64,000 bases of DNA from Bacteroidales bacterium (lineage in GTDB: Bacteria > Bacteroidota > Bacteroidia > Bacteroidales > Paludibacteraceae). The stretch covers positions 54,994 through 118,993 of the forward strand of contig SFDZ01000002.1 in NCBI GenBank assembly GCA_004557405.1, in the 5' to 3' direction. Both the position numbers and the translations under genes were made by a program. How positions within the stretch are numbered: position 1 is the first letter of the stretch; each line of letters opens with the position of its first letter. The notes beneath the pieces are model-generated. The model saw only the letters and a program-made list of their open reading frames with translations. It made no database searches and was not told the origin of the DNA. This document shows positions 1-8,508 of this stretch, in pieces.

Positions 1-75
1 ATGCAAAAAACCGAATCCGATGGGTTGAATACCAAAGCATCGGCAAAAAAGGTAAAAGTTGTACTGAAAAAATAA
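1..75 (+). CDS. 3' end of an upstream gene (partial)
   Basis: The window opens inside a reading frame that closes with TAA at 73-75. The visible tail is about 24 residues, lysine-rich, and ends VKVVLKK. No domain can be recognised. The first in-window codon is ATG, but with the 5' side missing it cannot be said to be the true start. Only 7 bases separate its stop from the next start codon, so it probably heads or belongs to the same operon as the radical SAM/lipoprotein pair. Confidence 0.5.
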   Translation: MQKTESDGLNTKASAKKVKVVLKK

Positions 76-82
76 CAGCATC

Positions 83-538
83 ATGAAACATTTACATCAA
101 AATTTCTTGCGTCGTCTCAATCAGTTGTTTGGGTCAATTATCGCTTTGCTGGGATTTTCCATGTGCAGCACATCGCAGTCCATCAATGGCAATGGCGAAG
201 TGATGGCCATGTATGGCGTGCCGTCGGCAGAGTATCACATCAAAGGCACCGTGAAAAATGCCGATACCAAACAACCCGTCGATAGCATGCGTGTGGTTGT
301 TCAAATAACTGATTACGAAAGCGATACGCTTTATACGGACATTCAAGGTCAATATGCTTTGGATGGTCGGCGATGGCCGAGCGACGCCGCCACCATACAC
401 GTAGATGATGAGCGCGGCAAATATCAGCCGGACTCGAAAACCGTAACCCTCGTTTTCGACGGCGACTCCGACAGTTGGTTCAAAGGAACGGCCAATGTAA
501 CGGTCGATTTTGACGTGAAACCGATTGACAAACAATGA
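83..538 (+). CDS. Putative lipoprotein of the rSAM/lipoprotein system
   Basis: This 151-residue secreted protein has a basic N-terminus, a hydrophobic stretch (about residues 17-27) and a single cysteine, C28, in the context GFSMC. After a short linker comes the motif MYGVPSAEYHIKGTV, then a beta-rich region and a C-terminal segment with SWFKGTANVTVDFDV. This layout, and the 4-bp ATGA overlap with a radical SAM gene, matches the family annotated as putative lipoprotein of the rSAM/lipoprotein system (TIGR04134). The residue before the cysteine is Met rather than Gly/Ala/Ser, so lipidation is less certain than usual. It is likely the substrate or partner of the downstream enzyme; the molecular function of the family is not known. 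Confidence 0.8.
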   Translation: MKHLHQNFLRRLNQLFGSIIALLGFSMCSTSQSINGNGEVMAMYGVPSAEYHIKGTVKNADTKQPVDSMRVVVQITDYESDTLYTDIQGQYALDGRRWPSDAATIHVDDERGKYQPDSKTVTLVFDGDSDSWFKGTANVTVDFDVKPIDKQ

Positions 539-1617
539 AACTGCGACAAAAAATAGCGTTGGAGTTGGCGCGAAAAATTCGCAACAACGACAAGCAACTG
601 CATGTTTTGCGCCAACTCTTTTGGGAGAGTACGTTGCGTTGCAATGTGCATTGTCGCCACTGCGGCAGCGACTGCAAAGCCGCCGAACAAACGCCCGATA
701 TGCCGTTCGCCGATTTTCTGCGTGCCATCGACAGCATTACGCCGCATGTCGATCCGCACAAAGTGATGATCATCATTTCGGGGGGCGAACCATTGGTGCG
801 CGACGATTTGGAACTATGCGGCGCCGAACTCTATCGGCGTGGTTTCCCGTGGGGAATGGTAACCAACGGCTTGTATCTGACGCCGCAACGTTATCAGCAG
901 TTGTTGGATGCGGGCTTGCATGCACTCACTATCAGTTTAGATGGTTTCGAAACCGACCACAATTGGCTGCGTGGTCACAAACAGAGTTTTCAAAAGGCAG
1001 CCGATGCCGTGCGCATGGTGGCCGATACGCCGTCGCAGGTTGTGTGGGACGTGGTAACGTGTGTCAATCGGCGTAACATCAAAACACTGCCCGAATTTGC
1101 CGAGTTTCTATATAAAATAGGTGTGCGGCGGTGGCGCTTGTTTACCATCGACCCGATGGGACGCGCCAAAAATATGCCGGAATTGCATATCGACGATGCC
1201 GATTTTGTATGGCTACTGGATTTTATTGCCGCCTTGCGCAAAGAGGGGAAAATGCACGTCTCGTATAGTTGCGAAGGTTTTTTGGGCGACTACGAAGGTT
1301 TCGTGCGCGACCATTTTTACCAATGTGCGGCCGGCATCTCCATCGCGTCGGTACTCATCGACGGCAGCATTTCGGCGTGTACAAGCATACGCGGCAAGTA
1401 TTATCAGGGCAATATTTACACCGACGATTTTTGGGACGTGTGGCAAAATCGTTTTCAGAACTACCGCAATCGCGAATGGATGCGCAAAGACGCGTGCGCC
1501 GATTGCAAAATGTTCCGCTACTGCGAAGGCAACGGCATGCACTTGCGCGATGTCGATGGCAATTTGATGGTGTGCCACTATCAAAAAATTCAGAACGCCA
1601 AACAGTTGTGTAAATGA
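535..1617 (+). CDS. Radical SAM/SPASM enzyme, rSAM/lipoprotein system
   Basis: This 360-residue protein has the radical SAM cluster motif C36-x3-C40-x2-C43 (CNVHCRHC), the GGEP motif at 83-86 and a TIM-barrel-like middle. Its C-terminal SPASM-type region has cysteines at 264, 282, 321, 324, 330 and 347, suggesting one or two extra Fe-S clusters. SPASM enzymes commonly modify peptides or proteins. The gene starts inside the stop codon of the preceding lipoprotein gene (ATGA) and overlaps the next gene the same way, so the three are probably translationally coupled. By family this is the radical SAM member of the rSAM/lipoprotein system (TIGR04133-like). The reaction is unknown. A 548-bp antisense frame here is a shadow. 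Confidence 0.88.
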   Translation: MKLRQKIALELARKIRNNDKQLHVLRQLFWESTLRCNVHCRHCGSDCKAAEQTPDMPFADFLRAIDSITPHVDPHKVMIIISGGEPLVRDDLELCGAELYRRGFPWGMVTNGLYLTPQRYQQLLDAGLHALTISLDGFETDHNWLRGHKQSFQKAADAVRMVADTPSQVVWDVVTCVNRRNIKTLPEFAEFLYKIGVRRWRLFTIDPMGRAKNMPELHIDDADFVWLLDFIAALRKEGKMHVSYSCEGFLGDYEGFVRDHFYQCAAGISIASVLIDGSISACTSIRGKYYQGNIYTDDFWDVWQNRFQNYRNREWMRKDACADCKMFRYCEGNGMHLRDVDGNLMVCHYQKIQNAKQLCK

Positions 1618-3596
1618 CACGCAAAGGTAACATAGTGGTGCTGCTGTCGGGCATAGTGCTGATGTGCGCTTCGTGCAGTGTGTCGGCACGCCTGAAAAAA
1701 GCCGACCGCACCTACGACAACGGCGAATATTTCGCTGCTGCCGACATTTACAAAAAAACACAATCGCGCATCTCGGCCAAAAAACAGAAAAAACTCAAAG
1801 CCGAAGTCTGTTTCAAACAGGGCGAATGCTATCGGCTGATAGGCAATCATGCACGCGCTACACGTGCTTACACACAAGCCATCAAATACAAATACAACGA
1901 TTCGGTGGTGTTCTTGTACAACGCAAAATCGCTGCACGCGCTCGGACGCTATGCCGAAGCCGCCAAGCAGTACGACATCTATCTGCAAACGCACGACGAT
2001 TCGCTGGCACGCGTCGGACTGCGCGGCGCACAACAAGCCAACGAATGGAAAAAAACGGCCACACGCTATGTCGTGAAAGCCGCCGATGTGTTGAATTCAA
2101 AGAAAAATTCCGATTTTGCACCGGCATTCATGGGCAATGAGGCAGCAGCGCTGGTATTTACGTCGAATCGCGACAATACAACCAACCGCAAGGCAAACGC
2201 CATAACAGGCGCAGCGAATCACGACTTGTTTACCACACGGCGCAACGCCTCGGGCGCATGGGAAAAACCCGAACCGCTTGAAGGCGAATTCAATACCGAC
2301 GACGACGAAGGTGTCGTAGCGTTTGCCCCCGATGGCAAAACCATCTATTTCACACGTTGCCGTATCGACAAAGCCGGCGATGTCGGCGGCGAAATCTGGA
2401 CAGCCAAACGCTCGGGCGGACAGTGGACAACGCCAACCAAAATCACACTATTTAAGGATAGCACCATCACCGTGGCGCATCCAACATTGTCAACCGACGG
2501 CGAACGCCTCTTTTTTGTGTCAGATGCACCCGGCGGATTTGGCGGTAAGGACATTTGGGTGGCCGAAAAAACGGACGAAGGGTGGAGCGTACCCGAAAAC
2601 ATGGGTGCCGACATCAATACCGCCGGCAACGAAATGTTCCCCTTCTACCGTAACGACAGCACGTTCTATTTCGCTTCCGACGGACACGCCGGTTTGGGCG
2701 GATTGGATATTTTCAAAGCCAAAAAAGATTCGACAGGGCAGTGGCAGGTGTACAATATGCTGACGCCTATCAATTCTAATGGCGATGATTTTGGCATCGC
2801 CTTCGAAAATGATGCCGAACGCGGCTATTTTTCGTCAAATCGCAATCAATCAAAGTATTACGACCGAATTTATAGTTTCGAATTACCCGAATTGGTCTAT
2901 GCGGTCGAAGGCAAAATAACCGACGAAAAAGGCAATACGCTGCCCGATGCCATCATCAAACTAGTGGGCGACAACGGCACCAATGTCAAAATTCGTGCAA
3001 AAAAAGACGGCACTTTCCGCATCAAACTCGACAAAAATGCCAACTATATCATGCTGGCTACATCGCGCGGCTACCTCAATAGTTCGGCGCGCTTGACAAC
3101 CGACAATTTGACCGACAGCAAAACCTTTGTCGAAAATTTCGCACTGCCAACCATCGGGCAGCCAATCCCGATCGACAATATCTTTTTCGAGTTCGGTAAA
3201 GCCGATTTGACGCCGGAATCCGAAACGGCGTTGCGCGGTACGGTCAAAATGCTGACCGACAACCCGAACATCGCCATCGAAATCGCAGCGCACACCGACT
3301 GTGTAGGCAGCGACGACGCCAATATGAAACTATCCGAAGCACGTGCCAAATCGGTAGTCGATTTTTTGGTGCAGGCCGGCATCGCGCCCGACCGACTGAC
3401 GGCCAAAGGTTACGGCGAAAGTCGCCCCGTGGTGGTCGATGAAACAATGGCCAAAGAGTTGCGCTTTGTCAAAAAAGACGAAATACTCAACGAAAAACTC
3501 GTCAAACTGCTCACACCCGAGCAGCAGGAGATTGTCAATGCCATCAATCGCCGCACCGAGTTCAAAGTAACCAAAACGACGTACAACATCTATTGA
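1614..3596 (+). CDS. PorE-like OmpA-family lipoprotein (TPR, beta-propeller, CRD, OmpA)
   Basis: The 660-residue protein has a lipoprotein signal (LMCASC; Cys about 21) and TPR-like helices to about residue 160. PD40/WD40-like propeller blades follow at about 165-420, with repeated TIYFTRCR, RLFFVSDAPGG and TFYFASDG strands. Then come a carboxypeptidase-regulatory-like domain (AVEGKITDEKGNTLPDA) and a C-terminal OmpA peptidoglycan-binding domain (NIFFEFGKADLTPES to AKGYGESRPV). The order and length match Porphyromonas gingivalis PorE, a type IX secretion accessory protein anchored between outer membrane and peptidoglycan. Paralogues with this layout also exist outside secretion, so the T9SS role is inference. 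Its start overlaps the stop of the radical SAM gene, tying it to that operon. Confidence 0.8.
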   Translation: MTRKGNIVVLLSGIVLMCASCSVSARLKKADRTYDNGEYFAAADIYKKTQSRISAKKQKKLKAEVCFKQGECYRLIGNHARATRAYTQAIKYKYNDSVVFLYNAKSLHALGRYAEAAKQYDIYLQTHDDSLARVGLRGAQQANEWKKTATRYVVKAADVLNSKKNSDFAPAFMGNEAAALVFTSNRDNTTNRKANAITGAANHDLFTTRRNASGAWEKPEPLEGEFNTDDDEGVVAFAPDGKTIYFTRCRIDKAGDVGGEIWTAKRSGGQWTTPTKITLFKDSTITVAHPTLSTDGERLFFVSDAPGGFGGKDIWVAEKTDEGWSVPENMGADINTAGNEMFPFYRNDSTFYFASDGHAGLGGLDIFKAKKDSTGQWQVYNMLTPINSNGDDFGIAFENDAERGYFSSNRNQSKYYDRIYSFELPELVYAVEGKITDEKGNTLPDAIIKLVGDNGTNVKIRAKKDGTFRIKLDKNANYIMLATSRGYLNSSARLTTDNLTDSKTFVENFALPTIGQPIPIDNIFFEFGKADLTPESETALRGTVKMLTDNPNIAIEIAAHTDCVGSDDANMKLSEARAKSVVDFLVQAGIAPDRLTAKGYGESRPVVVDETMAKELRFVKKDEILNEKLVKLLTPEQQEIVNAINRRTEFKVTKTTYNIY

Positions 3597-3644
3597 TAAC
3601 GGATGCTTATTCAAAACCATACGAAACATTAACACACTGACAAC

Positions 3645-4439
3645 ATGAAACAATACCTCGATTTGATTCGCCGCGTGCTCGACGAAGGTGTCGAAAAACA
3701 TGACCGCACCGGCACCGGTACCCGCAGCGTGTTTGGCCACCAAATGCGTTTCAATTTGGCCGACGGATTCCCGTTGCTCACCACCAAAAAACTGCATCTC
3801 AAGTCCATTATCTACGAATTGCTTTGGTTTCTGCAAGGCGACACCAACGTAAAATATCTGCAAGAACACGGCGTACGCATCTGGAACGAATGGGCCGATG
3901 CCAACGGCGAACTTGGTCCCGTTTATGGTCATCAGTGGCGCTCGTGGCCCGACTACAACGGCGGCACCATCGACCAAATAAGCAATGTGGTGGAGATGAT
4001 ACGCCACAATCCCGACTCGCGCCGACTGATAGTGAGCGCTTGGAACGTGGCCGAAGTCGAAAAAATGGCCTTGCCGCCGTGCCACACACTGTTTCAGTTC
4101 TATGTGGCCGACGGACGACTCAGCCTGCAACTCTACCAACGCAGTGCCGACATCTTTCTCGGCGTGCCGTTCAACATCGCATCGTATGCGTTGCTGCTGC
4201 AGATGATGGCGCAGGTTACAGGCCTGCAAGCCGGCGATTTCGTACACACGCTCGGCGATGCTCACATCTACCTCAACCACCTCGAACAGGTGCAACTGCA
4301 ACTCACCCGCGAGCCGCGCCCGCTGCCACACATGCACATCAATCCCGATGTAAAATCGATTTTCGATTTCGACTACAACGATTTTGAACTGACCGATTAC
4401 GACCCGCACCCGCACATCGCAGGCGTGGTGGCCGTCTAA
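3645..4439 (+). CDS. thyA: Thymidylate synthase
   Basis: The protein is 264 residues, the standard ThyA length. It makes dTMP from dUMP using methylene-tetrahydrofolate. The catalytic cysteine lies in LPPCHTLFQFYV at C146, the same number as in E. coli. The phosphate-binding Arg region (RTGTGTRSVFG) and the dUMP-contacting SRRLIVSAWNV segment are present. The start ATG at 3645 is the only reasonable one, 48 bp after the PorE-like gene. coaX follows after 18 bp, so the two are likely co-transcribed. Confidence 0.97.
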   Translation: MKQYLDLIRRVLDEGVEKHDRTGTGTRSVFGHQMRFNLADGFPLLTTKKLHLKSIIYELLWFLQGDTNVKYLQEHGVRIWNEWADANGELGPVYGHQWRSWPDYNGGTIDQISNVVEMIRHNPDSRRLIVSAWNVAEVEKMALPPCHTLFQFYVADGRLSLQLYQRSADIFLGVPFNIASYALLLQMMAQVTGLQAGDFVHTLGDAHIYLNHLEQVQLQLTREPRPLPHMHINPDVKSIFDFDYNDFELTDYDPHPHIAGVVAV

Positions 4440-4457
4440 AAATTGTGGTAAATAACT

Positions 4458-5186
4458 ATGAATTTAGTCATAGACAGAGGAAATACGCGCACCAAATTTG
4501 CATTGTTCGACCATCGACGGTTAGTGGCGATTCGCACCTGCGATTGCATCACCGATGAATTTCTGCAAAACCTCGTCGCACACACCAATATCGATGCCTC
4601 CATCTATTGCAGTGTGGCCGGCGACGCTGCCGATGCTACCGTTATGCCGCTGTTGCACAAGCAGTTACCGAATCTGATGACAATGCCGTACAATTTGCAC
4701 TTTCCCATCACGTTCGATTACAAATTGCACGAACTTGGCGCCGACCGCATTGCTGCAGCCGTCGGAGCGCGCGCCTTGGTGCCCGAAGGCGCACTGTTTG
4801 TGGTCGATGCCGGCACTTGCGTAACCTACGATTTTGTGTCGGCCGACAATCGTTTCGAATGTGGCAACATCGCGCCCGGATACGAGTTGCGCTTGCGCGC
4901 CATGCACGAGTTCACCGGCAAACTGCCACTGCCTGAACCAACCGAGCCAACAACCTTTATGGCACAATCGACCGAAGACGCTATGCGATCCGGCGCTTTC
5001 TACGGATTGTTATTCGAAATCGAAGGCTATTTGGAGCATTTTCGACAAAAAAACAGCCCTTATCAATTAGTTTTAACAGGTGGAACCGCAAGACTCTTGC
5101 AAAATCAAATAAAAAATTGTACATTTGCCGAGCCAAATTTAGTGCTCATCGGATTGAATGAAATTATTATACAAAATAGCAAATAA
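4458..5186 (+). CDS. coaX: Type III pantothenate kinase
   Basis: The 242-residue protein belongs to the ASKHA-fold CoaX family, which phosphorylates pantothenate in the first step of CoA synthesis. Visible motifs are the N-terminal phosphate loop VIDRGNTRTKFALFD, LGADRIAAAVGAR in the middle, the catalytic-aspartate motif DAGTCVTYDFV and NIAPGYELRLRAMHEFTGKLP-type segments. The Gly-rich LTGGTARLL occurs near the C-terminus. The next gene starts 29 bp before this stop, so the pair probably forms one transcript. In Bacteroidales coaX is usually followed by outer-membrane and LptC genes, as here. Confidence 0.94.
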   Translation: MNLVIDRGNTRTKFALFDHRRLVAIRTCDCITDEFLQNLVAHTNIDASIYCSVAGDAADATVMPLLHKQLPNLMTMPYNLHFPITFDYKLHELGADRIAAAVGARALVPEGALFVVDAGTCVTYDFVSADNRFECGNIAPGYELRLRAMHEFTGKLPLPEPTEPTTFMAQSTEDAMRSGAFYGLLFEIEGYLEHFRQKNSPYQLVLTGGTARLLQNQIKNCTFAEPNLVLIGLNEIIIQNSK

Positions 5187-6447
5187 AGCCTGCTGTAGGA
5201 CATTTTGCGTGTTGTTCATGGTGGCGTTGTGCTGTGTGCCGTTGCACCTGATGGCGCAAAATAATGTCAATTCGCCCTATACACGCTACGGCTACGGACG
5301 GTTGCAGGACATTGGTTTCTCTCGCAGCCAATCGATGGGCGGCGCTGCGTATGCGTTGCGCACACGCACCAGCATGAATCCTGCCAATCCCGCATCGAAC
5401 AGCAGTATCGACAGCACAAGTTTCTTGTTCGAATTTGGGGCTTCGGCACTGCTCACATCGTATGCCTCCGGCGACGAACAAGCCACAACTTTCACCGGCA
5501 ACCTCGAATATCTGGCCTTTCAGTTGCCCATCACACGCTGGATGGGACTCAGTGTAGGCGTGCTGCCTTACTCGTTTGTCGGCTACAACTACGGCTTCAC
5601 CGATTCCACCTCGACTGCCGTAACACAAACGCACACGTTTCGTGGCAGCGGCGGTATCAACCAGGTGTATATCGGTTTGGCCGGCACCATCTGGAAACGT
5701 TTTTCGCTCGGCGTCAATGTCTATTATATGTTTGGCTCTATCGAAAATACACGCCTGTTGACAGTGTCGGTGCCAAATGTGTCAACTGTCTATCCCACAA
5801 CACAATACACCACCACACGCGTACAAAATGTTAATTTGCGATACGGTTTTCAATATCACGAAACCATCGGTCGGCACAATTTTTGCTTAGGATTTGTGTA
5901 CGACCATATCTCAAAACTATATGGTACATACGAAATGCAAACGGTCGGCGCCGATACCATCTCGGCCAACACCTCCGAATTGTTCGATTTGCCTTCGCTG
6001 TATGGGGCAGGCGTGTCCTATACATACGACAACAAACTGACAATCGCATTCGACTATACGCTGCAGGAATTTGCCAAAGCACGCTATTACGGCAAAACCG
6101 ACTCGTTGGTCAATCGACAAAAATTCTCGCTGGGTGCCGAATACATCTACCGACCCTATGGTAACCGATACGTTGACCGCATGCGGTGGCGATTGGGCGC
6201 AAGTTATGCCAACTCGTATTTCAAACTCTACGATGCCGCACAACAACAGTACGTCGGCACACGCGACATCAGCATAACGTGCGGCGTCGGATTCCCGCTG
6301 CGAACGACCAAAACCATGGTCAATATCAACTTGGAATACGGAAATATTGGCGTGGCACTGAAAAATAAATTGCAAGAAAATTATTTCAAAATAGGTATTA
6401 ATTTAACACTGAATGAAATGTGGTTCTTCAAACAACGCATTCAGTAA
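5158..6447 (+). CDS. Outer-membrane beta-barrel protein (OmpP1/FadL-like)
   Basis: The 429-residue protein has a signal peptide ending near LHLMAQ and a long series of alternating amphipathic strands that ends in an aromatic-rich tail, as expected of an outer-membrane barrel. The N-terminal mature segment NSPYTRYGYGRL and the SQSMGGAAYALR region resemble FadL/OmpP1-type proteins found next to coaX in Bacteroidales. The start at 5158 overlaps coaX by 29 bp. A later in-frame Met (5218) would remove most of the basic N-region of the signal peptide, so 5158 is preferred. The transported substrate cannot be inferred. Confidence 0.72.
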   Translation: MKLLYKIANKACCRTFCVLFMVALCCVPLHLMAQNNVNSPYTRYGYGRLQDIGFSRSQSMGGAAYALRTRTSMNPANPASNSSIDSTSFLFEFGASALLTSYASGDEQATTFTGNLEYLAFQLPITRWMGLSVGVLPYSFVGYNYGFTDSTSTAVTQTHTFRGSGGINQVYIGLAGTIWKRFSLGVNVYYMFGSIENTRLLTVSVPNVSTVYPTTQYTTTRVQNVNLRYGFQYHETIGRHNFCLGFVYDHISKLYGTYEMQTVGADTISANTSELFDLPSLYGAGVSYTYDNKLTIAFDYTLQEFAKARYYGKTDSLVNRQKFSLGAEYIYRPYGNRYVDRMRWRLGASYANSYFKLYDAAQQQYVGTRDISITCGVGFPLRTTKTMVNINLEYGNIGVALKNKLQENYFKIGINLTLNEMWFFKQRIQ

Positions 6448-6474
6448 AATCAACCAACAAAAAGGAAAAAGATT

Positions 6475-7905
6475 ATGATGAAAAGAAATGTAATGTTGCT
6501 GCTGAGCGCACTGATTGCTTTCAGTGCCGTTGCCCAAAAACAAGGGGCATTCAAAGCCGAAAAACAGAAGAAAGCCGATATCGGCATCGAGAAAAAAGCC
6601 GAAGTCGCCGCTAAACCGGTGGCTAAAACCGTTGCCGAACCTGTGGCTAAACCGCAGCCGGCACCGCTGACGCCCGAATGCAATGCCAATATCAGCCTGT
6701 TTGCCGAAGCCGCCAAACAGAAAAACTACGCCGACGCTCTGACACCGTGGGAAAGCGCTTTCGCCAACTGCAAAGGCACACACCGCGCCATCTACACCTA
6801 CGGCGTCAAAATTGTCGATTGGCAAATCTCGCAGGAAAAAGACCCCGCCGTACGCGAACAGTTGATAGATAAATTGATGGCTGTGTACGATGAACAAATT
6901 CTCTATTTCGGCGACGACACCAAACAACCGCGCGCCTATCTGTTGGGCATGAAGGCTTACTATCTGTTGCAATACCGCCCGACCGAAAAACAGACTGCTT
7001 ACGAGTGGTTGAGCGAAAGCGTACATACACTTGGCAAAAAAGCACAACCTGCTTTCTTTCAGCAATTTATATCGACATCGTATGAACTCTACAAAGCCGA
7101 TAATACGTTGGCTACGCAATTCATCAACGACTATGTTTATGCCAACGACATCGTCGAGAAAAATGCCGCTGACCAATCGCTGAAAAATGCTGCCGTTTAT
7201 GCTAAAATAGACCCCGTGATAGACCAAGTGTTTGCCTTGTCGGGAGCAGCGGACTGCGAACAGATGGATAAAATCTATGCCGCCCAAGTCGAAAACCGCA
7301 AAGCCGATTACGAATTTCTGACGGCCACCACACGGCTCTATCGTCAGGTGAACTGCCGCGAATCCGAAGTCTATTTCAAGGCCGCAGAATATGCACACAG
7401 CATCAAGCCCACAGCCGAATCGGCCGCCGGATGCGCTGCTATGTCGTACAAAAAAGGTGATTATGCCAAAGCCATCGACTACTATTTGGAGTCGGTGTCG
7501 ATGCAGGAAAATGCCGAAGAAATAGCCGACAATTATTTGAAAATTGCACAGATTTACAACGCCAATCTGAACAATTTTGTGAAAGCACGCGAATATGCAC
7601 GCAAATCGCTCGAGGCCAACCCGAACCAAGGCGCACCCTATTTGCTGATAGGCCTGATGTATGCCAACACACGCGGCATTTACGACTCGGCTGCACTGAA
7701 CAAAACGGTTTATTGGGTCGCTGTCGATAAATTCATCAAAGCAAAACAGGTTGAACCCGCTTTGGAGGAGAAAGCCAACGAACTGATTCGCTCGTATGCA
7801 CCGCATTTCCCAAGCAAAGAGGAAATTTTCTTCGAACCCGACTTGGAAGACGGCAAAGCCTTTACCGTTGGCGGTTGGATTGGCGAAACGACCATTTGCC
7901 GATAA
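6475..7905 (+). CDS. Secreted TPR-repeat protein
   Basis: This 476-residue protein has a short signal peptide (to about AVAQ) and then a low-complexity Ala/Lys/Pro/Val linker with repeated KPVAK and EPVAK units (about residues 40-63). The rest is helical and TPR-like, clearest in SAAGCAAMSYKKGDYAKAID and the Asn/Ala-rich helices that follow. It is probably periplasmic and may be a scaffold. It lies between the outer-membrane protein and lptC genes with small gaps, suggesting a role in envelope assembly. The same gene order occurs in other Bacteroidales, but no specific function is known. Confidence 0.7.
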   Translation: MMKRNVMLLLSALIAFSAVAQKQGAFKAEKQKKADIGIEKKAEVAAKPVAKTVAEPVAKPQPAPLTPECNANISLFAEAAKQKNYADALTPWESAFANCKGTHRAIYTYGVKIVDWQISQEKDPAVREQLIDKLMAVYDEQILYFGDDTKQPRAYLLGMKAYYLLQYRPTEKQTAYEWLSESVHTLGKKAQPAFFQQFISTSYELYKADNTLATQFINDYVYANDIVEKNAADQSLKNAAVYAKIDPVIDQVFALSGAADCEQMDKIYAAQVENRKADYEFLTATTRLYRQVNCRESEVYFKAAEYAHSIKPTAESAAGCAAMSYKKGDYAKAIDYYLESVSMQENAEEIADNYLKIAQIYNANLNNFVKAREYARKSLEANPNQGAPYLLIGLMYANTRGIYDSAALNKTVYWVAVDKFIKAKQVEPALEEKANELIRSYAPHFPSKEEIFFEPDLEDGKAFTVGGWIGETTICR

Positions 7906-7911
7906 CGTAAA

Positions 7912-8505
7912 GTGAAATCCGAATTGAACAATCACTTTAGAACAAAACACAGTGTAACAACTATTCTCGGAATGGTTGTTATGCTGTTTTTGTGCATCGC
8001 TTGCGGCGGCAATCAAAAACCCGAAGTTTCCAACGAAATCGTCGATAACCGCGGCGAAACACCACGCCTGCGCGTCAACGAGATAACGACGCTCATTTCC
8101 GATTCGGGCATCACGCGCTATCGCATCACGGCGCCCAAGTGGTTGGTGTTCGACAAGGCCGAAGAACCTTATTGGGATTTCCCCGAAGGCCTGCACCTCG
8201 AATCGTTCGACGAACAATTTCACATCGAAGCCGAAGTCGATTGCCGGCGAGCACGCTATTACGAACAGCGCAAATTGTGGCAGTTGGATGACAGCGTGCG
8301 TGCCATGAATTTCCAAGGCAACAGGTTTGCTACGCAACAACTTTTTTGGGATCAAAATACCGAACGCATCTATTCCGATTCGACAATCATTATTCACCAA
8401 AGCGACAAACAAATTATCGGCGAAGGTTTCGAATCGAACCAATCGATGACACGCTATACCATTCGCAAAACGCGCGGCATCATTCCCATAGACCCAAACG
8501 AATAA
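7912..8505 (+). CDS. lptC: LPS export protein LptC, lipoprotein-like
   Basis: The protein is 197 residues from a GTG start. Choosing GTG at 7912 keeps a basic N-region before the hydrophobic stretch and the lipobox-like CIAC (Cys about 31). The alternative ATG at 7972 would leave only ten uncharged residues. The mature part has repeated beta-strand units of the LptC/OstA type, such as LRVNEITTLISDSGITRYRI and ERIYSDSTIIIHQ. LptC links the inner-membrane LPS transporter to the periplasmic bridge. It sits 6 bp after the TPR gene and 3 bp before the CorC-like gene, so it is part of the same operon. Confidence 0.82.
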   Translation: MKSELNNHFRTKHSVTTILGMVVMLFLCIACGGNQKPEVSNEIVDNRGETPRLRVNEITTLISDSGITRYRITAPKWLVFDKAEEPYWDFPEGLHLESFDEQFHIEAEVDCRRARYYEQRKLWQLDDSVRAMNFQGNRFATQQLFWDQNTERIYSDSTIIIHQSDKQIIGEGFESNQSMTRYTIRKTRGIIPIDPNE

Positions 8506-8508
8506 TGT

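Noticed and set aside
1..75. A complete 24-residue peptide gene starting at base 1
   Set aside because: The window cuts the 5' side, so this is more likely the tail of a longer gene.
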